From: Odontesthes bonariensis
Lineage: Eukaryota; Chordata; Actinopteri; Atheriniformes; Atherinopsidae
Direction of reading: 5' to 3'
Assembly (NCBI RefSeq): GCF_027942865.1
Contig: NC_134526.1
Coordinates: 21,743,784 to 21,807,783 of the forward strand
DNA: 64,000 bases
This document shows, piece after piece, positions 10,346 through 23,400 of this stretch (within the stretch, counting starts at the first letter, position 1; each line of letters starts with the position of its first letter). Made by a program: the position numbers and the translations under genes. The notes under the pieces were generated by a model. That model was not told the DNA's origin. It worked only from the letters and a program-made list of their open reading frames with translations, and searched no databases.

Positions 10346-13260
10346 AAATTTCTCTGTGTGTTTGATCAGTCTTTGAACGCTTTCCACAGTCTGTAGTATC
10401 ATCAGCATCAAAGTTCCCACTGCTTCAAACATGTTAGATTTGAGATTGTTTCAGTTGTATCACAAATGGTTTTCGAGATGTTTTAAATGCGACTGCTTTG
10501 TGGAAAAGACGCTTGAGTCGGATCTGTGTATGAAAGGATTTAACAGCGACGGACGTGGAGCCTCAGAGCACCGAAAGCAGTCACTGGTTGCATTTAATGC
10601 ATGAGTAAAACAAAATTAAAAAAACTGTCTCAATAATGATAAAGTGAGGGAAGCAAAATCAGGAGCAAATTGTAAAGAATGTGCCCTTAAAGTGTTGTTC
10701 AAGCCACAGTTAAAGAAGTCCAGTTTCTGTTATGTAATCTTATGGTTTGATACATTAACACTGATTAAACACATAATGAGAAGCTGAAAGTAGAAATGCC
10801 ACATTGAGGGGATAGAAAAGGGTGTGAAATTCAATGTTTAACTAACAAAAATGACAATAGTATCACCAGAATTTACCTGGAATAACAAAAGTATTTAAAT
10901 AAATCTATAATCCACAACTGTTCTCTTCAGCTGTGGTTATCTTCCAGATGCTTTTTTCCCTCCCCCGACTCCCTCAGTTATACCATCAGAGGATTAATTC
11001 TGCCACCTAGTGGGAGGACGACACAATTGCAGCATTTCTACTATGTTGAGTTTGTGTAAAACGAACAAATCCAGATTGTTGAGCCCCTCAAACCTTCTCT
11101 TATCTGAGAAAGTTATGAATGGAGAGGTGTTGCGTGAGCGTGTCCCGGCTGCAAGTCGGCTTGTTTTGGATCACTTTGGTCCAAATTAGTTTTCACTGTA
11201 ACACATGAAGAACATATGACCTCCTCGAGATGAGTTTATGTTCAGGGTTTCGGATTGTTCATTATGTTTCGGGCCGAAGTTAAGAAATCGGGTCAGACTT
11301 TCCACAGTGAGAAGGGATGAACTTTCCCACACTATTCGCTGTCAGAAAACCACTTAGACACTGCTTATATATGCACACCAAGAGCATATCGTATATTCTG
11401 ATTGTCTGTGTGTGTCTTTGAGATAAAAAGCAATTACCGCAGCTCGTGTACCCACAGCTCAATGGAATAACGTGCCAAATCAATGCAGATTATACTTGCA
11501 AATCCATGTAATATCAGTTTGAGATGGATTACGGGGAGTGATGAGGATGTGTTTGCTCGTTTTCTTTGGATTTCATTTGACTATTTCTTTATCATCGCCC
11601 AGTGGGATGAGTTCTTTAAGTTTAGCCTAACCTTTATATGTGTGAGCCTGTTAACTAAATTGGCCAACAACAGCGCGAAAACAATACATGAAAGTTTTGG
11701 GGGGAGATTGGCGGATGGGTGGACTCCGTGCTGCTTGCAGTCTTTACACTGAGCTAAAGCTTTTTCACCGTGTCATGAAGACAAAGTACATCGAATCCTG
11801 GCCTGCTTAGCATCTGGCAGGTTTTTCCTGTTTGAGGAGCGATGTGAACATGAATGTTAAAACGAGGGGGCCCTTACAGTGAGACACTCTTTATGACGCC
11901 ATCTTTGTTTGGCATTTTTCAACCACACATTTTATAGATGCCACGTACCCCACTGGGGCCCATTACTGCCTCTGATTTATATTTTCATAAAGCAGCATGA
12001 TAGTAATCACTTTCACTGATGCTTTGGAACACACAGTGGTTACTGAGGCGAGGCAACCAAATTAGATCTTTTTTTTAATCGTTCCAACATTGATATCCGG
12101 TTCGGTGCTCAGTGGGGTCATCAGTGGTCTACACACTGAATGTGCACACATCTTGGAAAGCTAACACACAACCATCAACTAGTTTCCAGCAAGTAGGAAG
12201 TCATCAGCATAGATGGTAATGGCAGTACGAGCTAGCTTGCTAACAGCAGTCGATTTTGAGCAAATATTGGTGTTAAATGTGTTTTGCCCATTGTTTGATG
12301 TTTATGTCAGTTAAATGGTCATTAGTGTAGTGTTTGATATGTAGTCAGAGCCCTGAGCAGTTAATATTTGCAATATTTGGGCTAGCCACTGCATTTTGAG
12401 ACCGATTAGTGGAAATTATCTGAAAAACTGTACTTCTTTAAAGGAGGGGCATTCAGGGTTGAAACGGTGGTCAAATCCCAGTTCCACAGCTTTGGTCTTG
12501 GTCGTTAATCGACCTCCAACCAGCCCTCTTCAGATTTATACATCATGCTACAGTTTGCTGGAGTCTTGAAGAGTGTGAGACGGGGGAAGTTGTCTCCCAC
12601 GGCATCCTACATGACGTCTGGACAACGAGGCATGTGTGTGCAAACTGTGGGTGAAAAGGAGTGCGTCTCATTATCGAGTGAGAGAAGCAAACCCCCCTTT
12701 TTGTATTCTATACTGAAATAAAAAAAAGAGGAAAGCAAAAGGAGAGTTGAATAAACGAGCGGGGAAAAGAATAAAAAAAAGTGTGTTTGTGTGTGTGAAG
12801 GGGAGGCAAAGCAAAATCAATGAGAGTCATGATTGAAGCATGCTGCTGACAGGGCGTGGTCACTAAAAGACAGAGGGAGATAAAGATGATGAAGACAAAG
12901 AGGTGGAAGTTGGTAAATAAGGCACAGACGCAGAGAGAGTTGGGGTGACAGTGATGGATAAGTGGAGGGAGAGAGCGGACAGCGCATGAGATTTTATGTG
13001 AAAGTGTAGACAAATGAGAGGCATGCAGAAAAGCATGGCAGAGTTTGAGGAGTGGGTGGGGAGGGATGAGGTGCAGAGAAAGGAAGGGGATGCAAGGAAG
13101 AGCGAACCAGGGAGGGGAGGAGAGAAAGAAGGAATGGGGGGGGGGTAAAGGATGAGCTCATTGCAGTCACTGGGCTGATGACATGAGGAGGGGTGGGGTG
13201 GGGGTACAGGAGGGGAGGGGCTCGCTGCTTGTCTGCGAATCGATGGCCAGCGTCTGAGTG

Positions 13261-13302
<42 letters not shown>

Positions 13303-13678
13303 CTGCAGACAGCTCTGCCGGTTAAACCAGCATCTGCCTTCCGCTGTAAGCTTCCAGCAGCTCTGCTACATGCTTAAAAAAAAAAAAAAACTGCTGACAG
13401 CATTTCCGCCTTTAGATTTCTGACATTGTTTTTTTTAACGTGTGTATTTTTTACTTTTTGCTTCTGAACTCCTGTTTGTGAAGACAAGAGGAAGTAGTGC
13501 AGAAAACCAGCTGATTCGCATGTCTGCTGATTCTCCCTCCACCCTCCCTCCATCCTCCCTCGCTCTAGCTCACACATCACATCCACACCCACACCCAAGG
13601 ATACCCTCCTTGCTTCTCCGCTGCCTATTTTCCTCACTCCAGTCTCACACCTTTTCTCCTTCTCCCTCACCCCTCCAA
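10346..13678. other. Intergenic region clcn7-arhgdig
   Basis: I see no convincing exon. The longest open frames (e.g. 11483-11752) lack splice support and family resemblance. From about 12700 to 13240 the plus strand is strongly purine-rich (GA runs), which explains the long minus-strand proline/serine-rich open frames there. A (CA)n microsatellite follows at 13264-13301. Confidence 0.6.
13264..13301. repeat. (CA)n microsatellite
   Basis: About 18 CA units roughly 570 bases upstream of the arhgdig start codon. Confidence 0.95.
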
Positions 13679-13679
13679 C

Positions 13680-13691
13680 TATATATATATT
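13680..13691 (+). promoter_or_regulatory. TATA-like run upstream of arhgdig
   Basis: TATATATATATTTT lies about 185 bases before the start codon, after a C/T-rich stretch. It could position a TATA-type promoter or be simple AT repeat; I cannot tell which. Confidence 0.25.
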
Positions 13692-13874
13692 TTTTTATTA
13701 TCCGTTTTGGAAAAGAGATGCTCGTCTGACCCCTTTTCCCTCGACCAAAGACTTTTGTGGATGCTCCTTTATTCAATCCATCCTTGCTCTGCTACTCCCG
13801 TGCTACCTGTGGAGGTCCTTTGATTCTGTGGGTCTTCCTCAGCCAGCCGTCTCACAGCCCCGCAGAGAGGAACC

Positions 13875-14444
13875 ATGCTGGGATTGGACGTGTGTGAGTT
13901 TGGGGGTCAGGTGCTGGAGCTGCTGTGGCTAACCATGTGCTACAGAGGTGAGGCGATGGAGGGGAGTGTATGTGTGTGTTTAGAATAACTTCAGCTGTTC
14001 AAGTTATTCTACTACAGATAAATTAACTATTTTAATGGCATTTGTTTTGAAGCTTTCATAATAAAACATACATTTTGTGTGTGTGTGTGTGTGTGTGTGT
14101 TTGCAAGGATGTTCTTTTGTGTATTTGAGCGTATTTCAAATGTCTCCATCCTGGCGGGTGTGGACAGTTTGATGTCTGGCATAAAGAGCTGCCAAGACAA
14201 ACCAAAGGTGATCAAAAGCTATTGATCACACCTCTTGCGTTTGCCTGTGTGTGTTCATGCATGTGTGCCGCTGTCCACTGTAATCACATTCTTGTTCATT
14301 CAAAAGGGTGTGTGCTCGGGAACAGGTGCAATGCACGAGTGCCAGAAAGGTGAGTCAATGATGTCACCAACATCTGCTCTCACGTGTAACAGATTTTTGT
14401 GCTTTTGTTTCTGCGAGATTACAATATGTACATGACAAGACAGC

Positions 14445-14484
<40 letters not shown>

Positions 14485-17400
14485 ACTGCAGTGTTGTGAC
14501 AGATGGTGAAACTGTGCTGGGGCTTCCCTTCACACAGATGTATATATTAGAGTGTGACTTTGCCCAATTAGAAAAAAAAAAGAGAGAGGAGGGGGGGTGC
14601 AAAGCAAGCATGAGGTAATCTGAAGAGAGACACAGAATCAAAGCGCGGGGACTTCTAAGGGGAGAGGTTACCTAAGAATTACCTAAGAATGACAAAAAAA
14701 AAAAAAGCTTCCAACCTGTTTCTTCCGCAGGTTTGCATCTCCATTCTGACCACCAGCAGTGCAATAACCACAGAGGCCCTCTCCGACATTAACTGGTTTC
14801 CATTCATTTGTCTTCGGCTAAACAAGTCGGTTTCGTACGTTTTTTTGTAACAATTCGGTGACGGCAGTTTGACCTCCATCAGGCTTCAGTAACATTTACA
14901 AATCACTCATAATTTCTCAAAGTCGAGGTTGGGCGGTCGGATCACAGCAGTGAGAACAGGTGCAATGGCGCCCAAATTGGCCAAGGCGCTCTGTGGTTGC
15001 TTCACAGTTCCTCTCCCAGGTTTTGACTCAGAGGTAACGGGAGAAGTTCGTACAGAGAAGGAGAAGCAGGTAACAGCAGAGAATAACCACCAAAGAATCT
15101 CATCGGAAAAAGAAAATAAAGGCGCATGGCTCGCACACAACGTGCAGGCCTGTAATTTGCCACCTGATAAACAGTTGGTCATTTGTTTTGGTCAGTGATG
15201 TTGTAGGACAACCCAACAAACCCTGAATATTGACAACCTGAAAGGGGCCTCTCACCACCTGTCGTAGTGGAGCCAGACATTCAGACACTTTGATAAGAAA
15301 ATTGGATTGCCGTCCGTGCTTGTATACTGGAACAAGGACATGGGTCAAATCAAATGGCCTAGCTGACCTATAAACATAGCTCAGCTGTCCATAGAAGCAT
15401 ACTGACTGTCAATAGCACAAGTCTCAACTGCTGCATTCACCTTGAGACAGAATTAAGATGTATGCATTTCTGGTGTCGACGATCTCACTTCTTATTCACC
15501 GTGGACGTGGTCATTTCCTGCGCCGCTGAATTCAATTGTGGGCACTTTACTTAGCGTAGATCAGGGCCCAAACTGTCACTGGTTTTTCTTACCAATTCTT
15601 TGTGAACCGCCTATGCGGTGCCCAGTGCCTTAGGAAAGGGAACAGGAAAAAAACAAGAACTGTTCAGCAATTTAGATTATTTAAACAACAGTGAGGGCGA
15701 TTTCCCTATGTGAAGAGAAAAATCACATTGTTCTCGTGCTGATGGCAACTGCAGTCATTACTCTGAGGGCAATAAAACCCTTCTGAGCAAGAAGCAAGTC
15801 AACAATTGTTTGGTCGCTAAGCTGAAACATACAGAAAAGCAATCAGCCTGATATGCTAATATCAAATGTTGTTGTCAGGAAACCCCAGCTATGAGGAGAT
15901 TGGCCTTATGCCTCACTCTATGTCGCACGAATGGCAAATCGTTTTCACGCACCGTGGTTCTAGCTGTCACTGTCTCATGGCTGAATGAAGGTCTGAGGAA
16001 AATTCTGTTCATGCGACCAGTGTCTCAAAGTCTGAGTGACAGATTGTAGCAAAGAAGTTGGCTTTAGGTTGCACATTGCATCTTTGAGGAACATTACAAG
16101 GTTAAATTAAAGCCAAAAGGCTTTTTTTTTGGGTGTAATTGGATCATATGGTGATGATACAGTCCTTTAAAGTAATTCAAGTCGGATATATCTTGACTTA
16201 TATGTCTTGACAATTTTTACTATTCGAAAAAATCAACTTCTATGGACTTGTTTTTCGTGATCTGTAACAAGTTTGCTTCACATTAATCTGTTTGGTCCCA
16301 GACTTTCTGTACTATAGTGAAATATAAGCATCCTGACATGAGAAAAATAATAATGAGCAAAGTTCGGCTGTTGTCAAAATGAACACAAGTGATATTTTTA
16401 AACGCGTTTGAATTAGATTATTGAATTAAAATTAATCCTCACTGTGGAGGCTTTTAGAAATTGGATTGTGCTCGTGTGCGTTGTAATCCCACACGTCCAT
16501 TCCTGCACTTTGGAGTGTCATAATGCCTCATTAATACCAGACATACTGTAGCCAAGAGCCTGTACTACAACGATGCTGGTGTTTTATTCAACAGACGCGA
16601 GATGTTTGAGACATCGCTGAGAGATGAGAACCAAATGTAATGTGATTACACGTCATACAGAAAAAAAAACAAGTGTTGCTCTCTTCATCTTTCAGGGTTT
16701 CTTGCTCAAAAAAAAAAGAAGAAAAGAATGATTTATTTATTTATTTTGTAGTTGCAGTATGAGACATCGAATCCCTCGAAGACACTTTGGTAGATTTTGA
16801 TGGAACGTAGGAGGTGACATGAACAGAAGGGAAATGGCAGGACTAAAAAAGCAAATGATGAAGCCAGGAAAAAAGAGAAGGGGGGGGGGCATAGCTCCAA
16901 AAAGGGTCCAGCAGAAGTGGGTGGAAAAGAAGAAGAGTAGGAGGGCTGGAAAAGAAAAAGGAGAAGAGGGAAACAAGGTGAAGAAGAAAAGAGAGGGAAG
17001 GAAATGAAGAGGGGATTTGCTGTGCCATTAGAAAGAAAAAGAGGGAGTTACAACAAAATAAAGCAAACAAAGGTTGATGTTCTGTCAGTCGCTGCTACTG
17101 AGAATGAAACACGAGCGGCTCAGGATACTCTACAAAGTGTGAGTGTGGCAGAGAGAAAGACTGGGTGAGGCACAAGAGGCGGAATGCTTGTCATGAGCTG
17201 CCAGTCAACAAACACCAGCTCTCACGGTGAGCAGTAGACCCTGAAACAGCCTAACTGAAAATCTCTTTACCACATTCTGTCTTCATTTGCCCCTTTATTC
17301 TACAACCCACACCATTCCCATCCTTCCTCCCCTTTTCGTTCTCTTTCATTCTTTCATTTGCTGAGTGGGACCGATGCTCTCTGCTGTCTCTATTTCTCTT

Positions 17401-20400
17401 TACCGCCCTCTCTCCTGTCACCTGCTTGTTATTCTCTTCCTCCCACTATCTCAAAAAACCTGTAACCTGAATCTTGCCTTACTTCTCTCTTTACCCTCTC
17501 ACTTCCACAACTCCTGTCGATGCGCTCTCACTGTCAGCTTGTCAGACGAGAGCGTTTAAGAAACCGCACTGCATCTGCGCCTCACATCATCCCTCCTCCG
17601 TCTTTGTCTCCCAGTCGAGATAAATTAGGTCGTATGGGTGAGCAGACATATACATACCAATCAAGTCAGTCAATTAGACAACCTGCTGTCTCATCAAGGC
17701 TGACTGTTCAGCTGAGAACATATTACTGCGTAAATGTGTGTGTGTGTGTGTGTGTGTGTGTGGGCAGAACAATTACATGCAGGATGCTGAATTAATAAAT
17801 GGAAAAGGCCTTCGTCTTCTCAGTACACCTAATCTGTTGCAGCCATTGCACTATAGAACAAGTAATTGCACCAAAGAATAGTTGTTTTCTTCCAATTGAC
17901 CTGCTCTGACAAAATCTGACAGACAGTCATTGCTCCGAGGTGAACCACAATCATTTTAAGTGGAATATAACAGCATTAAGACTATTATGGCAACATCCAA
18001 AGTGGAAAAAGTTTAATTGATGAATCGTCGCGTTTCACCGCTGTTTGTTAAACTGTCACCAAACGTAGTCGCGATAGATTCACGTTCTTGAAGACAAGTT
18101 TCTCATTTTCCACATACAAGGGCACCGAAGAAATTATGCAAAGGAGCGCAGTCTGGTGGTATTCCGTGAAACTGGGCCCAAAGGTTCGGTTACCAGTTTT
18201 AACAGGAGAAGAAGTGCATTTTGGGCGGCTGGATGATGGAGAAGGGTCCGGCCTCTCTTCACAAGTCCCTTCACTTGACCTCGAGTTGAGCACGAGTAGG
18301 AAGCTTCAGCTTTCCCAATGGACCAAGCTGTAATTTGTTTCTTAATCGGCGCCTAAAATCAGTTCCTGGAAATTTTTGAGGCGAGAGGTATAAAGATTTG
18401 GCTGCTTCATTTTCATTCAGATTCTGCTCCAGCTTTCATAAGAGAGGGGCTCGACTGCACTCCTGGTTGTAATATCGCTCTTTGCAAAGCCGCCAGACTA
18501 AAGGGATTATGAGTCTGAATATTCTAATAACATGCATATCATATCTACCTCAATATCACATTACAAACATGTTAAATATAAACGTAAGCATGAATACAAA
18601 TAGCTTTCCTCATACTTTTAAAAAAGTGTGGTACAAAACTTAATAACCCTTAATATTATTAATATTTTCATATCAAAGTGATCTCACGTATTATGAAAGC
18701 TTCACAGCTTTGTATTCCCTTTCAGTTGTAGGTCTAATATGAATGAAAAGCAAGCAGCAGCATTGCTTACCTCTGCCTTAAATCTCTAAAAGGCCTAAAA
18801 GGCCACCTGACTGCACGTGGGAGAAGTTCATAATGTGTTAAAATGACATGTCAGCACCACAGACGACAACAAACGTTCCCTCTTTTGGCCCAATTCCAGT
18901 CGACCCTTTGTCCTTACCACTTTGCCCACCCATCACTCAGTTTTACACATTCAGGCCAAGGGCGACGTGTCCCAGTTCTTTCTGGAAGATAGGGGTCAGG
19001 CAAAGTGAAAGGGTTACCAAAGCAAGGCTTTTCAGAGGCCAATGCAGGTTAAACCAGTATTCATAGCTAACTTTGTAAATGCTAACTAGACTGTAGCTAA
19101 CTGCAATAGAATTGGTTTGAGGTCAGTTATTACTTACTACAAGCTAACGTTCACAGGTGATTTTCTGACAGCGACTGTAAAAGAGTGCCTGAAGCTCACG
19201 CAGGAGATTTCACAACCGTTGAGGATAGTGGGACTCCAGGAAAACCTCTTTGTGCCGGTTTATGTGTGAGGAGTCAGTGACAGTGTCCCATTTTATGGAG
19301 AAACATTTCAGCTACTGCACCTTGTAAATCTATTTCAAGGAGAATGCAAGGGTAAGAAATCGAGAGACTGGGCATTTGTCTTGGTTTCCAGGCTTAAAAT
19401 GATGAATATTTAAATTATTAAAATATTTTTTTTAAATGATACTACTTTAAGCTTTCTGGTTAGATTTTTTGTTTGTCTTTATCATAACCAGACATTACTG
19501 GTGTCTGAATTTAACCACATGGGAGTCAAACGCCGGCCCTCTGGGTGGACATCATGCAGTAGTGCTGCTCCACCACCATTGCCTCAGTTGTCATCATCAT
19601 ACCAACATATGGTTTCAGTTAAGCTCGATATCAACCAGCTCTGTTGTCTTATCATTGTTTTTTTTTGTTTTTTTTTTACACACTTTGCAACCTAAACTTT
19701 AGATCCTCAAGTTTAGTTTTAAGTTTTAAGTTTTTCATAAAGTCGTAGGAGTGACTTGAAAACTGTAAGATTTAATGGCTGCAGTGAAATAGTACAGATT
19801 CTTCAGATCGATGGTGAGGAGCTCGCTCGTGCTGGCGATTAGAGTAGCTAAAAGAGCCACTTGAGGTGGCTTGGACATCTCATCCAGATGCTTTCCAGGG
19901 GCGATGTCCAAATAGGAGGAGGCCTGGGGGCTGACCCAGGTCTCGCTGAAGAGATTTTATCTCTCAGCTGTATCGGGAATGACACATGGTTAAGCGGCAG
20001 AAAATAGATCTATATTGCTATATTGCATTCATCAATACTGACTAATGTAACATTGTAGCCAAAGTATAGTTATTGTGTCTCTTTGTTCCACAGTATCAGC
20101 ATGTTAAAAAGTAAGCAGGAGAAGGATTCTCAGTCTTGAATGTGTTAATATTACCGCTCACCTCAGCTAGTGTCATTTATTTGTTATCTCAGCCTTCCAG
20201 AAGCAAGTAAAAATGGGAGTTGAGGGTCCAGTGATTTGTAACATCATGTTTAGCAATGATGAAGTGTTATGTCTCCTGTGCTGACAGGCTGTCTGCAGCT
20301 TTTCTGGAATAGATTGCAGGTGAGAGATCAATTGTACTCTTGTTGTAGCAGGAAAAGGCCACGCTCACACACATAGTGCTGAAATGCTGTTGTGTTGATC

Positions 20401-23400
20401 ATACTTCCTTCACCGCCTTTTCTTTCATTGTAAAAATGTGGTCATAGCTTTACTGAGTCCCGGAAGCTTCCTTTTTATCTTGTGCTTTGTGCCTTTTTGT
20501 AGATGTGTGTGTGTGTGTGTGTTTCAGTGTCCCAGAGGTCTTGTTGTAGAATTAGAGCAGAGCAGTGACAGTGAGCCTCAGAGGACAATAAAAAGACGAC
20601 AAATCAACACTCGGGGTACACACACAGACAAAGACTCCTGTTGTTGACACAGATAAAGAGAACAAAAGTGGTTTTCTGATACAGTCAACGGTTATCTGGG
20701 TTAAGGGAAGAGGCGGCAGACAGGAAGCAATTATGAAAACAAACAGGAGGACTGTGGGGGTAAAAGAAAGTGGTCAGACTTTGTTTACTTACAATAAGAT
20801 TCAATTTCCTTTTGTATACGATAATGCAGAGACCCTAAAGTCGTTTAAATAAAGGTCAAAACCAGCTGCGATTGTCCTGATTCACTTTCAATATCAAAGC
20901 TTTCATATCAACGTGAAAAAGGACAAAACTTAGAAGCTCAACGTGTCCATAGTCGACTCGTAAGGTGAAGACCGTTCCATTCTGTTGAACAGTACTACAG
21001 CCAGCAGCCAGTTCTTTTAGCTTTGAAAAGGTAGAAACGGTGCCAGATTTACCTCTAGAGCGACAAAATCTGCTCACTGCTACCTATGAACCATTTTTAT
21101 CTTATTCATTGGACTGATCATGGCTTTAAGCTGTTGCCAGACAACCAAAAGGAATTTTAAGAAGTAACAGAAGAAGTTGGGTGTAAAGAGCACCACGAAG
21201 TTCAGAGTTAAACGCTGTGCATGACTACACACAGCAGATGGCATGATGCTTTTTGTAATCGTTAGCAGAAACTGTATGTATACTTAGCCAGTAGTATGTA
21301 GCATGTCATAGATCACAAATTAGATGTCATATATAGTCGATTTTGGCCAAGGTGAGCATCTAAAAGCAGGTGATACTCATCTGATGATAAAAGGGCAAAT
21401 TCCCTGCTGTTTTTGTTGCATTTGACTACAGTTTTTAAAGTTCCAATGAAACTGCTAACAGAGTGCAAATTGCAGAGTGGTGAGTAGTGTGGTGGTTAAT
21501 ACTGTTCCCTCATGGGAATATCTCTGGTTCAAATCCTGGCTGTGCTGGGTTTTTTTCTTTCAACAGTCTGGCATGGCAGTTTTTCTCTGTGATGGACTGT
21601 GACCTGTCCACAGTGACATCCTCACCGACAGGCTGAAGTGGAAAATGGACTGATGGATAGTTAAATGTTTGTTTAAAAAAAAAACAAAAAAACTAAAGTG
21701 ATAGAGGCTACTCACCTTCTTAAAAGCCAAGTCTGCACTGATTTGTCCATTTCACACCACTTCTCCCAGTGTTTAGTTTGACGTTACAGACATAGAGGGT
21801 GATTTTAAGTATGAATAAAACAAGATACAAAATGATTATGAGATAGCTTTGGAGGCTTTTGTATCAGCTGACCCAAGCTAGGTTACTGTCTGCTAAGTTG
21901 GAGAAGTTTACATGATGACAAATGGAGGCTGACACAATTGGGAAAAGCCAACAAACGCATAGACCTGTGCAGTTATTGCTGGTGTTTTCACAGGCTCAAC
22001 ACACAAAGTGAATCTGTTTTTCCAGATTCAAATTAAGCTCATTTGGAATATGGATATATTAGGAAAGAGCTTGAGGGGGGCTTCACTCTGCTCAGGTCCG
22101 AGATGATCGCCTGAGTTTTTCTACTGCTACAAAAATTCCTTTTTTTTTTTCTTCTTTTTTTTTAAATTTTCTACTATCCACGACACATAAAGAAAGATCA
22201 CTGGCAGTATTGTTTCTTTTTGAACGTGTCGACAAGAAACCAACAATTTCACTGCGGGTGTTCATGTCTGTGACTCGGTTCTGTGCAAGTGTGTGTGTGC
22301 ATGTGACCAGTCCCGCCTGTATCCAACTTCCCCTGAAGCCTTATTTCCCCGCCAAACAGATTGCTATGTAGATTTTCTCTGAATGTGTTGGTTTAGCTAT
22401 GAATGCTAGCGGATAAATACAATGTACCCTATTGTAGATCTCCGTCACTTTGCTACAATAGAAACTCCTGCTGCAGGAACACTGCAAAGTTTCACATGTT
22501 TTTGACTCTCATGTGCTCCAATTTAAAACCAAGCAGAATCAAAACACTCAGAGACTGGATCCGAACCAAACCCTGCCTTTTGAAATGAATGGTAATTGAC
22601 GTGTTAGTGTGACGGGTCAGCAGTCTGCAGTTCAAAGAGGAGCTCTCGGATGGCAGAAAGGAAACTGGTTTTCAAAGCACTCTCACTAGTTTGAAACACG
22701 CACCGTGCGCAAATGTGTGCACTTCCACATTCATGTGGGGGAGGAAAGCAGAGTTTGATATGTAAATACAGCTCAATGAATCATTTATGAAGCCGTGTGA
22801 ACCCATATCTGACATACAAGGTGGTTTTGTATGCGACTCTGTGGATTCGACAGACCTCGTTGATGTTTGCTGATTTTTACAACAAATAATCTACTTTACT
22901 TCTGAAATTTGATGGGCTTTGCCTCTTCTACAGTATTTTCACAATATATGAATATTTAAAATGCCATAAAGCGATTTAGGCTGTGACAACAATGATCTAC
23001 ACACTTAATCTTAGTTTCCAAAAGGATAGGACAGGGATTCATCACTTTTGCAATGAGTCGAGGCAGAAATCTGAGTGGAAACAATCTGGTAACCATTAGT
23101 TTAACTTTATAACTCTTGAAACTAGATAACTAGATTACAAAAAGGGGCATGCTTCCTCATACCAAGCCAATTAACAGGAGCCTTTCTGTGATCAGAATGA
23201 TCAGAACTAGCCCCGCTAGTCACAGGCCTAGAAGACACCAAAGGTCACCAATTGTGAAAATCACGAGCCACAGAATGACAACGTGAGACAAGAAACAACC
23301 GGAAATTGAACAAAATGACCACAAAGAGACAAATAATTTGTAATCGCTGCAAATATGCACAAAGTTTCCACCTACGTCATCATATGGTTCGTGCTCAACG

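Noticed and set aside
12863-13302. Proline/serine-rich minus-strand frames beginning with CVCVCV
   Set aside because: They start inside a (CA)n repeat and run through a purine-rich tract; composition is low-complexity and there is no family match.
16737-17070. Overlapping open frames rich in KK/GG or FSFP on either strand
   Set aside because: Products of another purine-rich tract in arhgdig intron 1.
21490-21545. Possible tRNA gene
   Set aside because: Has a B-box-like GGTTCAAATCC but no cloverleaf and is followed by a LINE-type tail; a SINE remnant explains it better.
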